A DNA stretch of 23,898 bases, from positions 1 through 23,898 of the forward strand of contig CAYSPM010000022.1 of assembly GCA_964432925.1 (NCBI GenBank). The letters run 5' to 3'. The translations under genes were made by a program, and so were the position numbers. This document shows positions 8,814 to 16,328 of the stretch, one piece after another. Every line of letters starts with the position of its first letter. Within the stretch, counting starts at the first letter, position 1. Source of the stretch: CAYNTC01 sp964432925 (lineage in GTDB: Bacteria; Planctomycetota; Phycisphaerae; Sedimentisphaerales; Anaerobacaceae). The notes beneath the pieces are model-generated. The model did no database searches and was not told the DNA's origin. It saw only the letters and a list, made by a program, of their open reading frames with translations.

Positions 8814-9100
8814 TTTAGAAGTCCCTTCATATGCTTTTGGGGGGTCAGGGGCCGGGGTTCAGGGATCAGCAGACTCGTCGAAGCCTTCTCTGATCCCCGA
8901 TCCCTGATCCCCGATCCATCCTGTGCTTTTTTCAAGTCTCCCCAGGCCTTGCGATAGCTGATATGAAGAGATTCACTGGCCAGCTTCAGTGAACCTTTAG
9001 CATCGATAGACTTAAGCAGTCGCCATTTGCCGTCGCCGAAAACGCCTTCAACGTCCTCAGTACTGAGCCAGAGTTTAAACCTTGCTCTCAACTTTTTCAC
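8798..9100 (-). CDS. ModE-type winged-helix DNA-binding protein, C-terminal part replaced by repeat sequence
   Basis: I chose the GTG at 9098-9100 because GGAAGG lies 7 bases before it; an in-frame ATG at 9136 would overlap the preceding gene and lacks a site. The 100-residue product has the N-terminal LysR-like winged helix of ModE: GDGKWRLLKSIDAKGSLKLA...ISYRKAWGDLKKAQ (residues 22-60), where SYRKAW is the recognition helix. In ModE proteins the wing follows, with a Gly-rich GGxxGGG segment and LTP...; here residues 61 to about 88 (DGSGIRDRGSEKAST...) are encoded by a dispersed-repeat-like element. ModE senses molybdate or tungstate through C-terminal TOBE domains, which are absent, although one-domain ModE-like proteins exist. 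A ModE operator lies upstream of this operon, so autoregulation is likely if the protein is still functional. Confidence 0.78.
   Translation of the reverse strand: MKKLRARFKLWLSTEDVEGVFGDGKWRLLKSIDAKGSLKLASESLHISYRKAWGDLKKAQDGSGIRDRGSEKASTSLLIPEPRPLTPQKHMKGLLKCPKR
8841..8917. repeat. Imperfect inverted repeat of GGGGATCAG-type units in the modE-like gene
   Basis: The left arm (about 8841-8869, ending CAGGGATCAG) and right arm (about 8890-8917, CTGATCCCCGATCC plus a second similar unit) are near complements around a loop of about 20 bases. GATCCCC/GATCCCT units recur within the right arm. The element is translated in frame at the end of the ModE-like protein and looks like an inserted mobile or dispersed short repeat. 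Confidence 0.75.
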
Positions 9101-9119
9101 ATTTCTATCCTTCCTGCTG

Positions 9120-9311
9120 TCACGCGAAACAGCCAAGCTGACATTTACAGATTCTTATGTTGTGCTGGTTGCAAATCCGCCCAATCTCAGGAATTTCCAC
9201 CCCGAGTTGCTGCGCCAGCTTAAAAGCCTCAGCACACATCAACTTCTTTTTACCCTCCGATTCCTGCACTCGATCGAGAACAGTGTTAATCAGCTCTTTC
9301 TTTTTGTCCAT
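9120..9311 (-). CDS. Small Cys-rich protein with CKCQLGCF tail
   Basis: 63 residues starting at the ATG (9309-9311), which has GAGGAAG 5 bases upstream; a longer frame reaching 9368 would run through the promoter and operator. The middle (CAEAFKLAQQLGVEIPEIGRICNQHNI) looks like a small helix-turn-helix or helical hairpin, and the end is CKCQLGCF. Cysteines lie at 26, 47, 55, 57 and 61, enough for a metal or Fe-S site. From memory, short proteins ending in CQLGCF recur beside ModE-type regulators and molybdoenzyme genes in anaerobes, but I know of no assigned function. It is the first gene behind the ModE operator, and the ModE-like gene follows 19 bases later. A redox- or metal-responsive partner of the regulator is a plausible inference. 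Confidence 0.75.
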   Translation of the reverse strand: MDKKKELINTVLDRVQESEGKKKLMCAEAFKLAQQLGVEIPEIGRICNQHNIRICKCQLGCFA

Positions 9312-9333
9312 CTGCACTTCCTCATTAAGCGTA

Positions 9334-9361
9334 ATCGTTATGTATAATTCGACATATCGCA
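9334..9361 (-). promoter_or_regulatory. ModE-binding operator
   Basis: Read on the minus strand, two half-sites, TGCGATATGTC and TACATAACGAT, are separated by six bases (GAATTA). Against the published ModE consensus ATCGNTATATA-N6-TATATANCGAT, the right half matches 10 of 11 positions and the left half 7 of 11. The TACATAACG end is the same as in the E. coli modABCD operator as I remember it. It covers the -10 box, so binding should repress. Confidence 0.8.
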
Positions 9362-9368
9362 AATGCAA
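9341..9368 (-). promoter_or_regulatory. Sigma-70-like promoter of the molybdenum operon
   Basis: On the minus strand, TTGCAT (9363-9368) and TATACA (9341-9346) are separated by 16 bases, about 30 bases ahead of the first start codon. The -10 box and spacer lie within the ModE operator. Confidence 0.6.
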
Positions 9369-9473
9369 AAAAAAGGCACAAGTTTGTGTAGCTTTTTATC
9401 CGTGATAATACAAGCGTCGGCTGCCTAATTACAAGCCCTTCTTCAAAAATTCTGGAAGCCGAATCAGAACCTG

Positions 9474-9719
9474 TTGCCTTCGAGAATAGGGCTGCCAAGC
9501 GAACCCAAGAGAGCAGTTATTTTTCTGAGTGGCAGTATAGGAGAAATCGATAAGAACGTGGACCCAGCTTCAATCATGCAGGTAGTTGAGGCGCTAGTCA
9601 AAGCAAATAAAAATTTTTACCTGCGGATATTGTCGGTCCGTGGTCGCGGTGCAGGGCGAAGGCGCATGGATTTCTTTGTGCGGCATCTACTTGAAGTAGA
9701 ACCCCGAAGCCTGCCATAG
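9474..9719 (+). pseudogene. Relic of a dipeptidyl-peptidase IV-like (S9B) C-terminus
   Basis: The translated stretch GEIDKNVDPASIMQVVEALVKANK ... RRRMDFFVRHLLEVEP closely resembles the last 60-70 residues of S9 dipeptidyl peptidases (family pattern GE-D-NV-P-STMQVV-ALIKANK-F ... AGHG ... RR-DFFVRHLLGV-P). The catalytic His of the AGHG motif is gone (RGRGAG), the glycine-rich link after it is deleted, and nothing recognisable of the alpha/beta-hydrolase domain with the Ser nucleophile precedes it. It has no credible start (TTG) or ribosome site. It accounts for most of the 569 bases between the molybdenum operon and the activase gene; the rest holds the operator/promoter and an inverted repeat. 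A prolyl-dipeptide peptidase relic beside genes for proline peptides suggests the cassette once had another member. Confidence 0.75.
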
Positions 9720-9747
9720 ACTTAATACAAACTCTCTATTCTACAGT

Positions 9748-9800
9748 TATCGACAGCTATCGTTCTCCAAGAAGCTTGTATTACGGACTTGCTGTCGATA
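9748..9800. repeat. 10-bp perfect inverted repeat upstream of the GRE activase
   Basis: TATCGACAGC (9748-9757) and GCTGTCGATA (9791-9800) are perfect complements separated by 33 bases, 80 bases before the activase start. It could be an operator pair, an RNA stem in the leader, or a remnant of an inserted element. Confidence 0.6.
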
Positions 9801-9880
9801 CTATTGAATGCAGAAAATGGCAACATGGCTATCGAGACAACATTGGAGTTGAATACAGCAATACTTAGAAAAGCCCAAAG

Positions 9881-10807
9881 ATGCAGACCCAATCAGAGAA
9901 AGAGCTAAAAGGCTATATCTTCGACATAAAGAGGTACGCCATACACGACGGCCCGGGCATACGAACCACGGTATTCCTGAAGGGTTGCCCTCTGAGGTGC
10001 CGGTGGTGCCACAATCCTGAGAGCTGGAGACTCCAACCCGAACTAAGTCTACGGCACGGCAGATGCGTCAAATGTGGGCGGTGCATAGAAATATGCGGTT
10101 ATGGGGCGATATCTCTGGTTAAGGAGGGGCTTGTCACTGACGTTGACAAATGCGTTCTCTGCGGCGAGTGCGTGAAGGCATGTTTAGCTGGTGCGAGGGA
10201 AATCATTGGGCAAGAAATGACCGCCGACGAGGTGATAGCTGAGGTGGAGAAGGACCGAATTTTCTACGACCAGTCAGCCGGCGGTGTGACATTCTCAGGC
10301 GGTGAGCCGCTAATGCAACCAGAGTTCCTTCTGGCACTGTTGAATCAGTGCCGCACAAGAGGTATTCATACGGCGGTCGATACAACCTGCTATGCGGAAG
10401 CCGATCTGATCCTGGAATTGGCAGACAAAGTAGATTTGTTTCTGTGCGACTTGAAGCACATGGACTCATCGGTTCATAAGCAGTATACTGGTGTAGGAAA
10501 CGAATTGATACTCGATAATATCAGGCGACTTGCCGGGGCCAATGTAAGTATGATAATCCGGATTCCTGTCATCAGTGGCTTTAACGATAATGACAAGAAC
10601 ATTGAGGCAACAGCTTCATTTGCCCGGTCGCTTAGAAAAGTTGAGAGGATCGATATCCTGCCCTATAACCGTGGTGGTATAGAGAAAGCAGTACGACTTT
10701 CTGCTGATTTGGACTTAATGCGAACTCAAGCGCCCGATGATAAAAGGATGCAGGATATTGCAGATATGTTCAGAAGGCACAGTTTTGAAGTAAAAATAGG
10801 GGGTTGA
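9881..10807 (+). CDS. Glycyl-radical enzyme activating protein (radical SAM)
   Basis: 308 residues. It cleaves S-adenosylmethionine to place a radical on the glycine of the enzyme encoded next. The radical SAM cluster motif is CPLRCRWC (CxxxCxxC), followed by HNPESW. An inserted two-cluster ferredoxin domain (CVKCGRCIEIC and CVLCGECVKAC) is typical of activases for dehydratase- and decarboxylase-type glycyl radical enzymes and is absent from PflA of pyruvate formate-lyase. The TFSGGEPLMQPEF and DLKHMD segments are family hallmarks. It ends 4 bases before the GRE start, with GGGGG as the ribosome site for that gene, so the two form a tight pair. The start ATG has only a weak ribosome site. By context it is a HypD-activase counterpart. 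Confidence 0.93.
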   Translation: MQTQSEKELKGYIFDIKRYAIHDGPGIRTTVFLKGCPLRCRWCHNPESWRLQPELSLRHGRCVKCGRCIEICGYGAISLVKEGLVTDVDKCVLCGECVKACLAGAREIIGQEMTADEVIAEVEKDRIFYDQSAGGVTFSGGEPLMQPEFLLALLNQCRTRGIHTAVDTTCYAEADLILELADKVDLFLCDLKHMDSSVHKQYTGVGNELILDNIRRLAGANVSMIIRIPVISGFNDNDKNIEATASFARSLRKVERIDILPYNRGGIEKAVRLSADLDLMRTQAPDDKRMQDIADMFRRHSFEVKIGG

Positions 10808-10811
10808 TGCG

Positions 10812-13075
10812 ATGAACGAGCGAGTAAACAAATTGCGTGAACAGAGCGTGCGAACAAAGCCCTATATCTCGACCGAGCGTGCCGAGCTTGTCACCGAATT
10901 CTATCAGAGCGATACTCCGATGCGTGTGTCGGTGCCGGTGTGCAGAGCTCTATCATTTCAGCACGTCATGGAAAACAAGACAATATGCATCAATGAGGGA
11001 GAACTAATCGTCGGTGAGCGAGGTCCTGCACCTAAAGCAACACCAACGTATCCTGAGCTGTGCTGCCACGATATGGAGGACCTGCGGATAATCAATGTGC
11101 GCGAGAAGACTTCATTCATTGTAAGCGAAGATGTAAGGCGAATATACAAGGAGAAGATCATTCCCTTCTGGTGCGACAAAACAATGCGTGATAAGGTCTT
11201 TGAGGCGATGAGCCAAGATTGGCATCGTGCCTTCAATGCAGGTATTTTCACAGAGTTCATGGAACAACGCGCACCAGGACATGCGATCCTTGATGACAAG
11301 ATCTACCACAAGGGGATGTTGGACTTCAAGAAGGCGATTATAGAAAACAGAAGGAAACTAGACTACCTAAATGATCCATGTGCCTATGAAAAGGACCAAG
11401 AATATCGAGCAATGGATATATGTGCAGATGCCGTTATTGCTTTTGCGAAACGACATGCAGACAAGGCGCTGGAGCTGGCTGAGGTTGAGAGCGATCCTGG
11501 TCGTCGTGATGAGCTGCAGCGTATTGCGGATGTCTGCTCGCACGTGCCGGCCCATGCGCCTCGTGATTTCTGGGAGGCGCTGCAAGCATACTGGTTTGTT
11601 CATCTGGGAGTGATTACAGAGTTGAATACGTGGGACTCGTTCAATCCTGGTCGGCTCGACCAGCATCTGTATCCCTTCTATATAAAAGGTCTCGAAGAGG
11701 GGACACTAACACCAGATAAGGCCAAGGAATTACTTCAGTGTTTCTGGATCAAATTCAATAATCAGCCGGCGCCGCCAAAGGTTGGGATCACCGAGGAGCA
11801 AAGCGGCACGTACACGGACTTTGCCCTAATCAATATTGGTGGGCTGACAGCGGATGGCGCGGATGGCGTTAATGAAGTTTCTTACATGCTCTTGGATGTC
11901 GTGGAAGAAATGCGATTGACACAGCCGAGCGGCTGCATCCAGATCAGCACAAGGAATCCTGACCATTTCCTCAAACGAGCGTGCCAGGTCGTTCGGACCG
12001 GTTTCGGCCAGCCATCGGTATTCAACACCGACGTGATTATCAAGGAAATGCTCCAAGACGGCAAGACAATCATGGATGCTCGCTGCGGTGGTCCCAGCGG
12101 TTGTGTAACGGTCAGTGCATTCGGTAAAGAAAGCTGCACTCTGACAGGGTATATGAATTGGCCCAAGATATTTGAACTGACTTGCTTTGGAGGTATTGAC
12201 CCCAATAGCGGTGAGCAGATCGGGCCACAGACCGGCAATGCTAAACAGTTCACTACATACGGAGAGTTTTTAGAAGCCTACAAAACACAGCTTAAATACT
12301 TCGTTGATTTGAAGATACAAGGTAATAATGTTATTGAACGGTTGTTCGCCAATCTCATGCCGGCTCCATTCATGTCCATATTGATGGATGACTGTATCGC
12401 TCGCGGGCTGGACTATCATAATGGCGGTCCGCGATACAATCCCACATATATTCAGGGCGTAGGAATTGGCACACTGACCGACTCGTTAGCAGCGGTGAAG
12501 TGCCATGTCTTTGATAAAAAAAGCATCTCTATGGACGAACTACTAACGGCTTTGCAGGCGGACTTCGAAGGACATGAGCAGTTACGGCATGAATTACTCT
12601 ATCACACACCAAAGTACGGCAATGATAACGACTATGCCGATGACATCACTGAAGAGGTTTTCAACGCCTATTATGATGTTCTGAATGGGCGTCCGAATAC
12701 TAAAGGCGGGAGATACCGCGTCAATCTCCTTCCGACTACGGTGCACATCTATTTCGGCTCGGTGGTAGGTGCCCTACCCAACGGAAGGAAGGCCGGCGAG
12801 CCAGTCTCCGAAGGGATTTCGCCAACACAGGGAGCAGATAAGAAAGGCCCTACAGCAGTTATCAAATCAGCTTCGCGGATCGACCACGCACGCACAGGTG
12901 GAACGCTGCTGAATATGAAGTTTAATCCGCAGGTGCTTGCTGGCGATGATGGAATTGAGAAGTTTGCGCATCTGATTCGGTCGTACTTCAGGCTTGACGG
13001 TCATCACGTTCAATTCAATGTCATTACAGCCGACGCGTTGCGAGAAGCCCAGCAGAACCCCGAACAGAATCGCGA
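10812..13075 (+). CDS. Glycyl radical enzyme, HypD-like, with Cys-Val-Thr at the active site; 3' end lost in gap
   Basis: 754 residues are visible; the family is about 790. The sequence follows trans-4-hydroxy-L-proline dehydratase (HypD) closely: INEGELIVGERG, TYPELCCHDMEDL, FTEFMEQRAPGH, QAYWFVHLGVITELN, FNNQPAPPKVGIT, TYTDF, GGPRYN...YIQGVGIGT, LLPTTVHIYFG and GHHVQFNVI. HypD turns hydroxyproline into pyrroline-5-carboxylate after a thiyl radical attacks the substrate. The thiyl Cys is Cys431 (TGT, 12102-12104) in SGCVTVSAFGKES. HypD and most GRE dehydratases and decarboxylases have Glu two residues later (GCVE); here it is Thr433 (ACG). The loss of this catalytic acid/base makes a different substrate or reaction likely, or inactivity. 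The C-terminal RVAGYS-type glycyl radical loop falls in the gap and cannot be checked. Neighbours point to proline-peptide metabolism. Confidence 0.9.
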
Positions 13076-13175
13076 NNNNNNNNNNNNNNNNNNNNNNNNN
13101 NNNNNNNNNNNNNNNNNNNNNNNNNNNNNNNNNNNNNNNNNNNNNNNNNNNNNNNNNNNNNNNNNNNNNNNNNNN
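13076..13175. other. Assembly gap (100 N)
   Basis: Exactly 100 N. At least about 35 codons of the glycyl radical enzyme, including the radical glycine, and the start of the peptidase must lie here, so the true gap should exceed 100 bases. The frame happens to stay open across it, giving a false 1335-residue fusion. Confidence 0.98.
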
Positions 13176-14819
13176 TGTAAAGTTTCATCGGATGAGAACC
13201 AGCTTGAGACATTCATTCGAGCACATGTTCAGAAAGTAGAACCTCTAACAACGAAGGCGAATCTTGCGTATTGGGAGGCGGCAACTACGGGCAAGGAGGA
13301 GAAGTTCCGCGAACTTGAGCAGCTTCAACTTGAGATTCGCAGGATATACAGTGACACCAACGACTTTCGCTTGCTGAAGGACCTCAGAGAGCGCGGACGC
13401 ATCGAGGACTCACGGCTTGCCCGGCAATTAGAGAAGCTCTATTTGGCGTACTTACAGAACCAAATTGAGCCGGAGCTTATGACACATATTATCGAGCTGG
13501 ACACGAAAATCACGGAAACATACAACAACTATCGCGGTAAAATCAACGGTGAAGAAATCACAATGAGTGACATATATACAATCCTGACAACTGAGAAGGA
13601 CTGCGTAAAAAGAGAGGCGGCCTGGAAGGCAAGCAAACAAGTAGGAAATGTAATAATCGATGATTTTTTGGAGTTGGTGAAATTACGAAACAAAGCGGCG
13701 AGAGATCTGGGATTTGATAACTACCATACTCTGTCTGTTTTTGCCGGGGAACAAAGCGTAGAGGAGTTGGACAGAATCTTTGCCGATCTGGAGAAACTAA
13801 CCCGAGAACCTTTCGAACAACTCAAGAAAGAGCTCGATAAAATCCTTGCTGAAAGTTATGGCATTGCATGCGAAGATCTGATGCCCTGGCACTATCATGA
13901 TCCGTTCTTTCAGAGAACACCGCTGGTCTATGAATTGGACCTGGATATGTATTACAAAGATCGAGACGTTAAAGAACTCGCCGAGAGGTACTATGCAAGT
14001 GTCGGCTTACCGGTGGATGACATTCTGGCCAGAAGCGACTTGTACGATCGAGAAGGCAAGTATCCGCACGCCTTTAGTCATGATGTGGACCGTAGCGGCG
14101 ATGTTCGGATACTCGCCAACCTTCAGGATACCGAACGATGGATGGAGACAATCCTGCACGAATTGGGACATGCAGTCTACAGTAAATATCACGATCGATC
14201 TGAGCCCTGGCTGCTAAGAGAACCGGCCCACAGCTTCACGACTGAGGCTATAGCGATGTTCTTCGGCAGGCTGAGTCGAAACGCCGCTTGGATGCAAGAG
14301 ATGTTGGGACTGCCGGCGGAAGAACGGATCAAGATTGAGAGAATAAGCAGCAAGTATATGCGATTCCAGCAGATCTTATTTGCGCGATGGGCGATGGTAA
14401 TGTATAACTTTGAAAAGGCTCTTTATGCTAATCCCGAGCAGGATCTGAACACACTCTGGTGGGACATGGTTGAGAAATACCAGTTGGTAAGGCGGCCTCG
14501 GGGGCCAGCCGATGCCGGCTGGGCCTCAAAGCTGCACTTTACGACGGCCCCCTGCTATTACCACAACTATGTGCTCGGAGAGCTGCTAGCCTCGCAACTA
14601 CATCACCATATTGTCCACAATGTCTTTGAGCTTGAATCAGATAAAGCTCGCCCGCTGGCGGCCAAGGGTCTCAGCTATGTTGGCGACAAACGCCTGGGGC
14701 GTTATCTTCGTCAGAACATTCTCGCACCCGGCGCACGTTATCACTGGAATGAGATGATCACCAAGGCAACAGGAGAACCTCTGAACCCGAGTTACTTCGT
14801 TGAGCAGTACATCCAGTAA
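13176..14819 (+). CDS. M2-like (ACE-related) zinc metallopeptidase, 5' end lost in gap
   Basis: 547 residues are visible. The zinc motif HELGH (14157-14171) is followed by REPAHSFTTEAIAMFFG, which supplies the third ligand (Glu) as in gluzincins. The all-helical body (ANLAYWEAATTG near the start, DPFFQ, DLD-YY-D-D, VDDILARSDLYDREGKYPHAF) fits bacterial M2 family proteins related to angiotensin-converting enzyme, with M3 oligopeptidases as the alternative. M2 enzymes mostly remove C-terminal dipeptides. No signal peptide can be judged because the N-terminus is missing. It lies between the GRE and a symporter gene on the same strand, so it probably processes imported or external peptides for the pathway. 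Only a small N-terminal part should be missing by family length. Confidence 0.85.
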   Translation, partial: CKVSSDENQLETFIRAHVQKVEPLTTKANLAYWEAATTGKEEKFRELEQLQLEIRRIYSDTNDFRLLKDLRERGRIEDSRLARQLEKLYLAYLQNQIEPELMTHIIELDTKITETYNNYRGKINGEEITMSDIYTILTTEKDCVKREAAWKASKQVGNVIIDDFLELVKLRNKAARDLGFDNYHTLSVFAGEQSVEELDRIFADLEKLTREPFEQLKKELDKILAESYGIACEDLMPWHYHDPFFQRTPLVYELDLDMYYKDRDVKELAERYYASVGLPVDDILARSDLYDREGKYPHAFSHDVDRSGDVRILANLQDTERWMETILHELGHAVYSKYHDRSEPWLLREPAHSFTTEAIAMFFGRLSRNAAWMQEMLGLPAEERIKIERISSKYMRFQQILFARWAMVMYNFEKALYANPEQDLNTLWWDMVEKYQLVRRPRGPADAGWASKLHFTTAPCYYHNYVLGELLASQLHHHIVHNVFELESDKARPLAAKGLSYVGDKRLGRYLRQNILAPGARYHWNEMITKATGEPLNPSYFVEQYIQ

Positions 14820-14882
14820 ACTATGGCGTACCAGATCCAGTCACTGCGTCCACTCGAATAGGTGCTGCATTATGGAAATCTA

Positions 14883-16313
14883 ATGGTCTACCTGATTGCC
14901 ATATTAATTTACCTGTTGGCACTGACCGGCATAGGCATATACAAGTCCCGGCAGATAAAGACACAGGCCGATTTTTCCGTCGCTGGTCGGTCCTTGTCAC
15001 CATGGATACTAGTCTGCACGATGCTGGCAGTATGGATAGGGACAGGGTCCATCGTGGGCTATGCGGGCAAGACATACGAGACGGGATTGGCGGCTTTGAT
15101 TCTGCCTGTCGGCAGCGTCATCGGCATGATGCTGCTGACCCGAATTGCTCCGAGAGCGCGCAACTACTCTGCTTACTCCGTACCCGAGATCATTGGCTCA
15201 CGTTACGGGCAAACCGCCAGACTTCTGGCGGTCGTGGCCCTGGTAATTGCATACATGGTGATCGTGAGCTACCAGTTCAACGCCGGCGGCGCGGTGCTGG
15301 AAGTCATCCTCCAAGACGAGGCTGGCAATCCACTTTTATCAGCCGGCACTTCTACCATCATTGCCGCTGTGTTTATCATCGCTTTTGCGACACTGGCAGG
15401 CCTGTTGAGTCTGGCATACGCTGATATCGTCACGGGGATAATCATCACGGTTTCTCTGTTCGTGGCTTTTCCGGTCCTCTGGTTCAAAGCAGGCGGTTGG
15501 AGTGGAATGGAAGCAAGCTTTACACAAATGGGTAAGCCCAGTCACATGAAGTTCTGGGGCGTCTACAGTAACATCGAGATTATCAACTACTGCCTGCCGG
15601 TGTTTCTATTAATCATGGGGGACGCAAATCAATACCAGCGTTTCTTCGCAAGCAAAAGCGCCAAAGGCGCCAAGGCTGCAACCACGTTCATGGTGCTTGC
15701 CGTGCTCGTCATAGAGAGCCTGATTATCCTCGAAGCTTGGATCTGCTCCAGCATGATTCCCAACGCAGCCAACGGAAAGTATGTGCTCATCTACGCAGCC
15801 AAGAGTCTCATGCCGCCAGTTCTGGGGGTCCTGTTTCTTATCACCGTGGTAGGTATCATCATCTCCACTGCTGATTCCTTTCTGCTGATTCCTGCTACCT
15901 GCGTTATCCGCGACATATATTTGAACTACATAAATCCAAAAGCCTCGGACAAGAGGATCATCTTCTGCAGCAGGCTGCTTATTCTATTATTCGGGGCCGT
16001 TGCCTATTCTGCGTCACTGGCCTTCGCAAAATCGACGACCATTTTTGAAAAGGCTCTGTACGCATACACGATCTACGGCGCAGCGATTACCCCCTGTCTT
16101 GTGGCTGCGCTGTTCTGGCCGGGAGCAACCAAGCAAGGCGCCATCGCGTCCATTCTCTGTGGTACGATTGTAGCCTTGGCTTGGGCGGAGATGGATTTCA
16201 TCCGCAATTCCCTGCCGGCGTGGGCCTCAGAACTGGATGCTGTATTGCTAGCTATAACCGTATCGGTCATCGCTCTAATATCTGTGAGTCTATTTACCAG
16301 AAAGAAACGCTAA
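14883..16313 (+). CDS. Sodium:solute symporter (SSS family)
   Basis: 476 residues from ATG 14883 (GGA 6 bases upstream, and the product then starts directly at the first membrane helix, MVYLIAILIYLLAL); a GTG at 14862 is in frame but has no ribosome site. The LeuT-fold SSS pattern is clear: YKSRQIKTQADFSVAGRSLSPW in loop 1, WIGTGSIVGYAGKTYETGLA in helix 2-3, VPEIIGSRYG, and the GIIISTADSFLLIPATCVIRDIY segment of helix 8-9, which carries the sodium-site serines. About 13 hydrophobic segments are present. The substrate cannot be read from sequence. Proline (PutP-like), hydroxyproline or a related imino acid is suggested by the neighbouring Xaa-Pro aminopeptidase and HypD-like enzyme. It follows the peptidase by 63 bases. 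Confidence 0.92.
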   Translation: MVYLIAILIYLLALTGIGIYKSRQIKTQADFSVAGRSLSPWILVCTMLAVWIGTGSIVGYAGKTYETGLAALILPVGSVIGMMLLTRIAPRARNYSAYSVPEIIGSRYGQTARLLAVVALVIAYMVIVSYQFNAGGAVLEVILQDEAGNPLLSAGTSTIIAAVFIIAFATLAGLLSLAYADIVTGIIITVSLFVAFPVLWFKAGGWSGMEASFTQMGKPSHMKFWGVYSNIEIINYCLPVFLLIMGDANQYQRFFASKSAKGAKAATTFMVLAVLVIESLIILEAWICSSMIPNAANGKYVLIYAAKSLMPPVLGVLFLITVVGIIISTADSFLLIPATCVIRDIYLNYINPKASDKRIIFCSRLLILLFGAVAYSASLAFAKSTTIFEKALYAYTIYGAAITPCLVAALFWPGATKQGAIASILCGTIVALAWAEMDFIRNSLPAWASELDAVLLAITVSVIALISVSLFTRKKR

Positions 16314-16328
16314 CATCGAAAGGTTTCT

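Noticed and set aside
8841..8917. CRISPR-like repeats
   Set aside because: The units are short, unevenly spaced and arranged as an inverted repeat, without spacers. No CRISPR array or tRNA was recognised in the window.
8798..9136. ModE-like gene starting at ATG 9136
   Set aside because: That start overlaps the upstream gene and has no ribosome site, while GTG 9100 has GGAAGG at good spacing and begins just before the conserved domain.
9369..9392. Intrinsic terminator formed by CACAA-GT-TTGTG next to an A/T run
   Set aside because: The stem is only 5 bp and is not GC-rich; it lies just upstream of the -35 box and could equally be a chance palindrome.
10812..14819. A single 1335-residue GRE-metallopeptidase fusion protein
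   Set aside because: The frame continues only through 100 N. The two halves are complete, unrelated families, each lacking just one end at the gap.
15002..15424. 140-residue frame overlapping the symporter gene
   Set aside because: It lies in another frame of a clear SSS gene, has no ribosome site and shows no recognisable domain.
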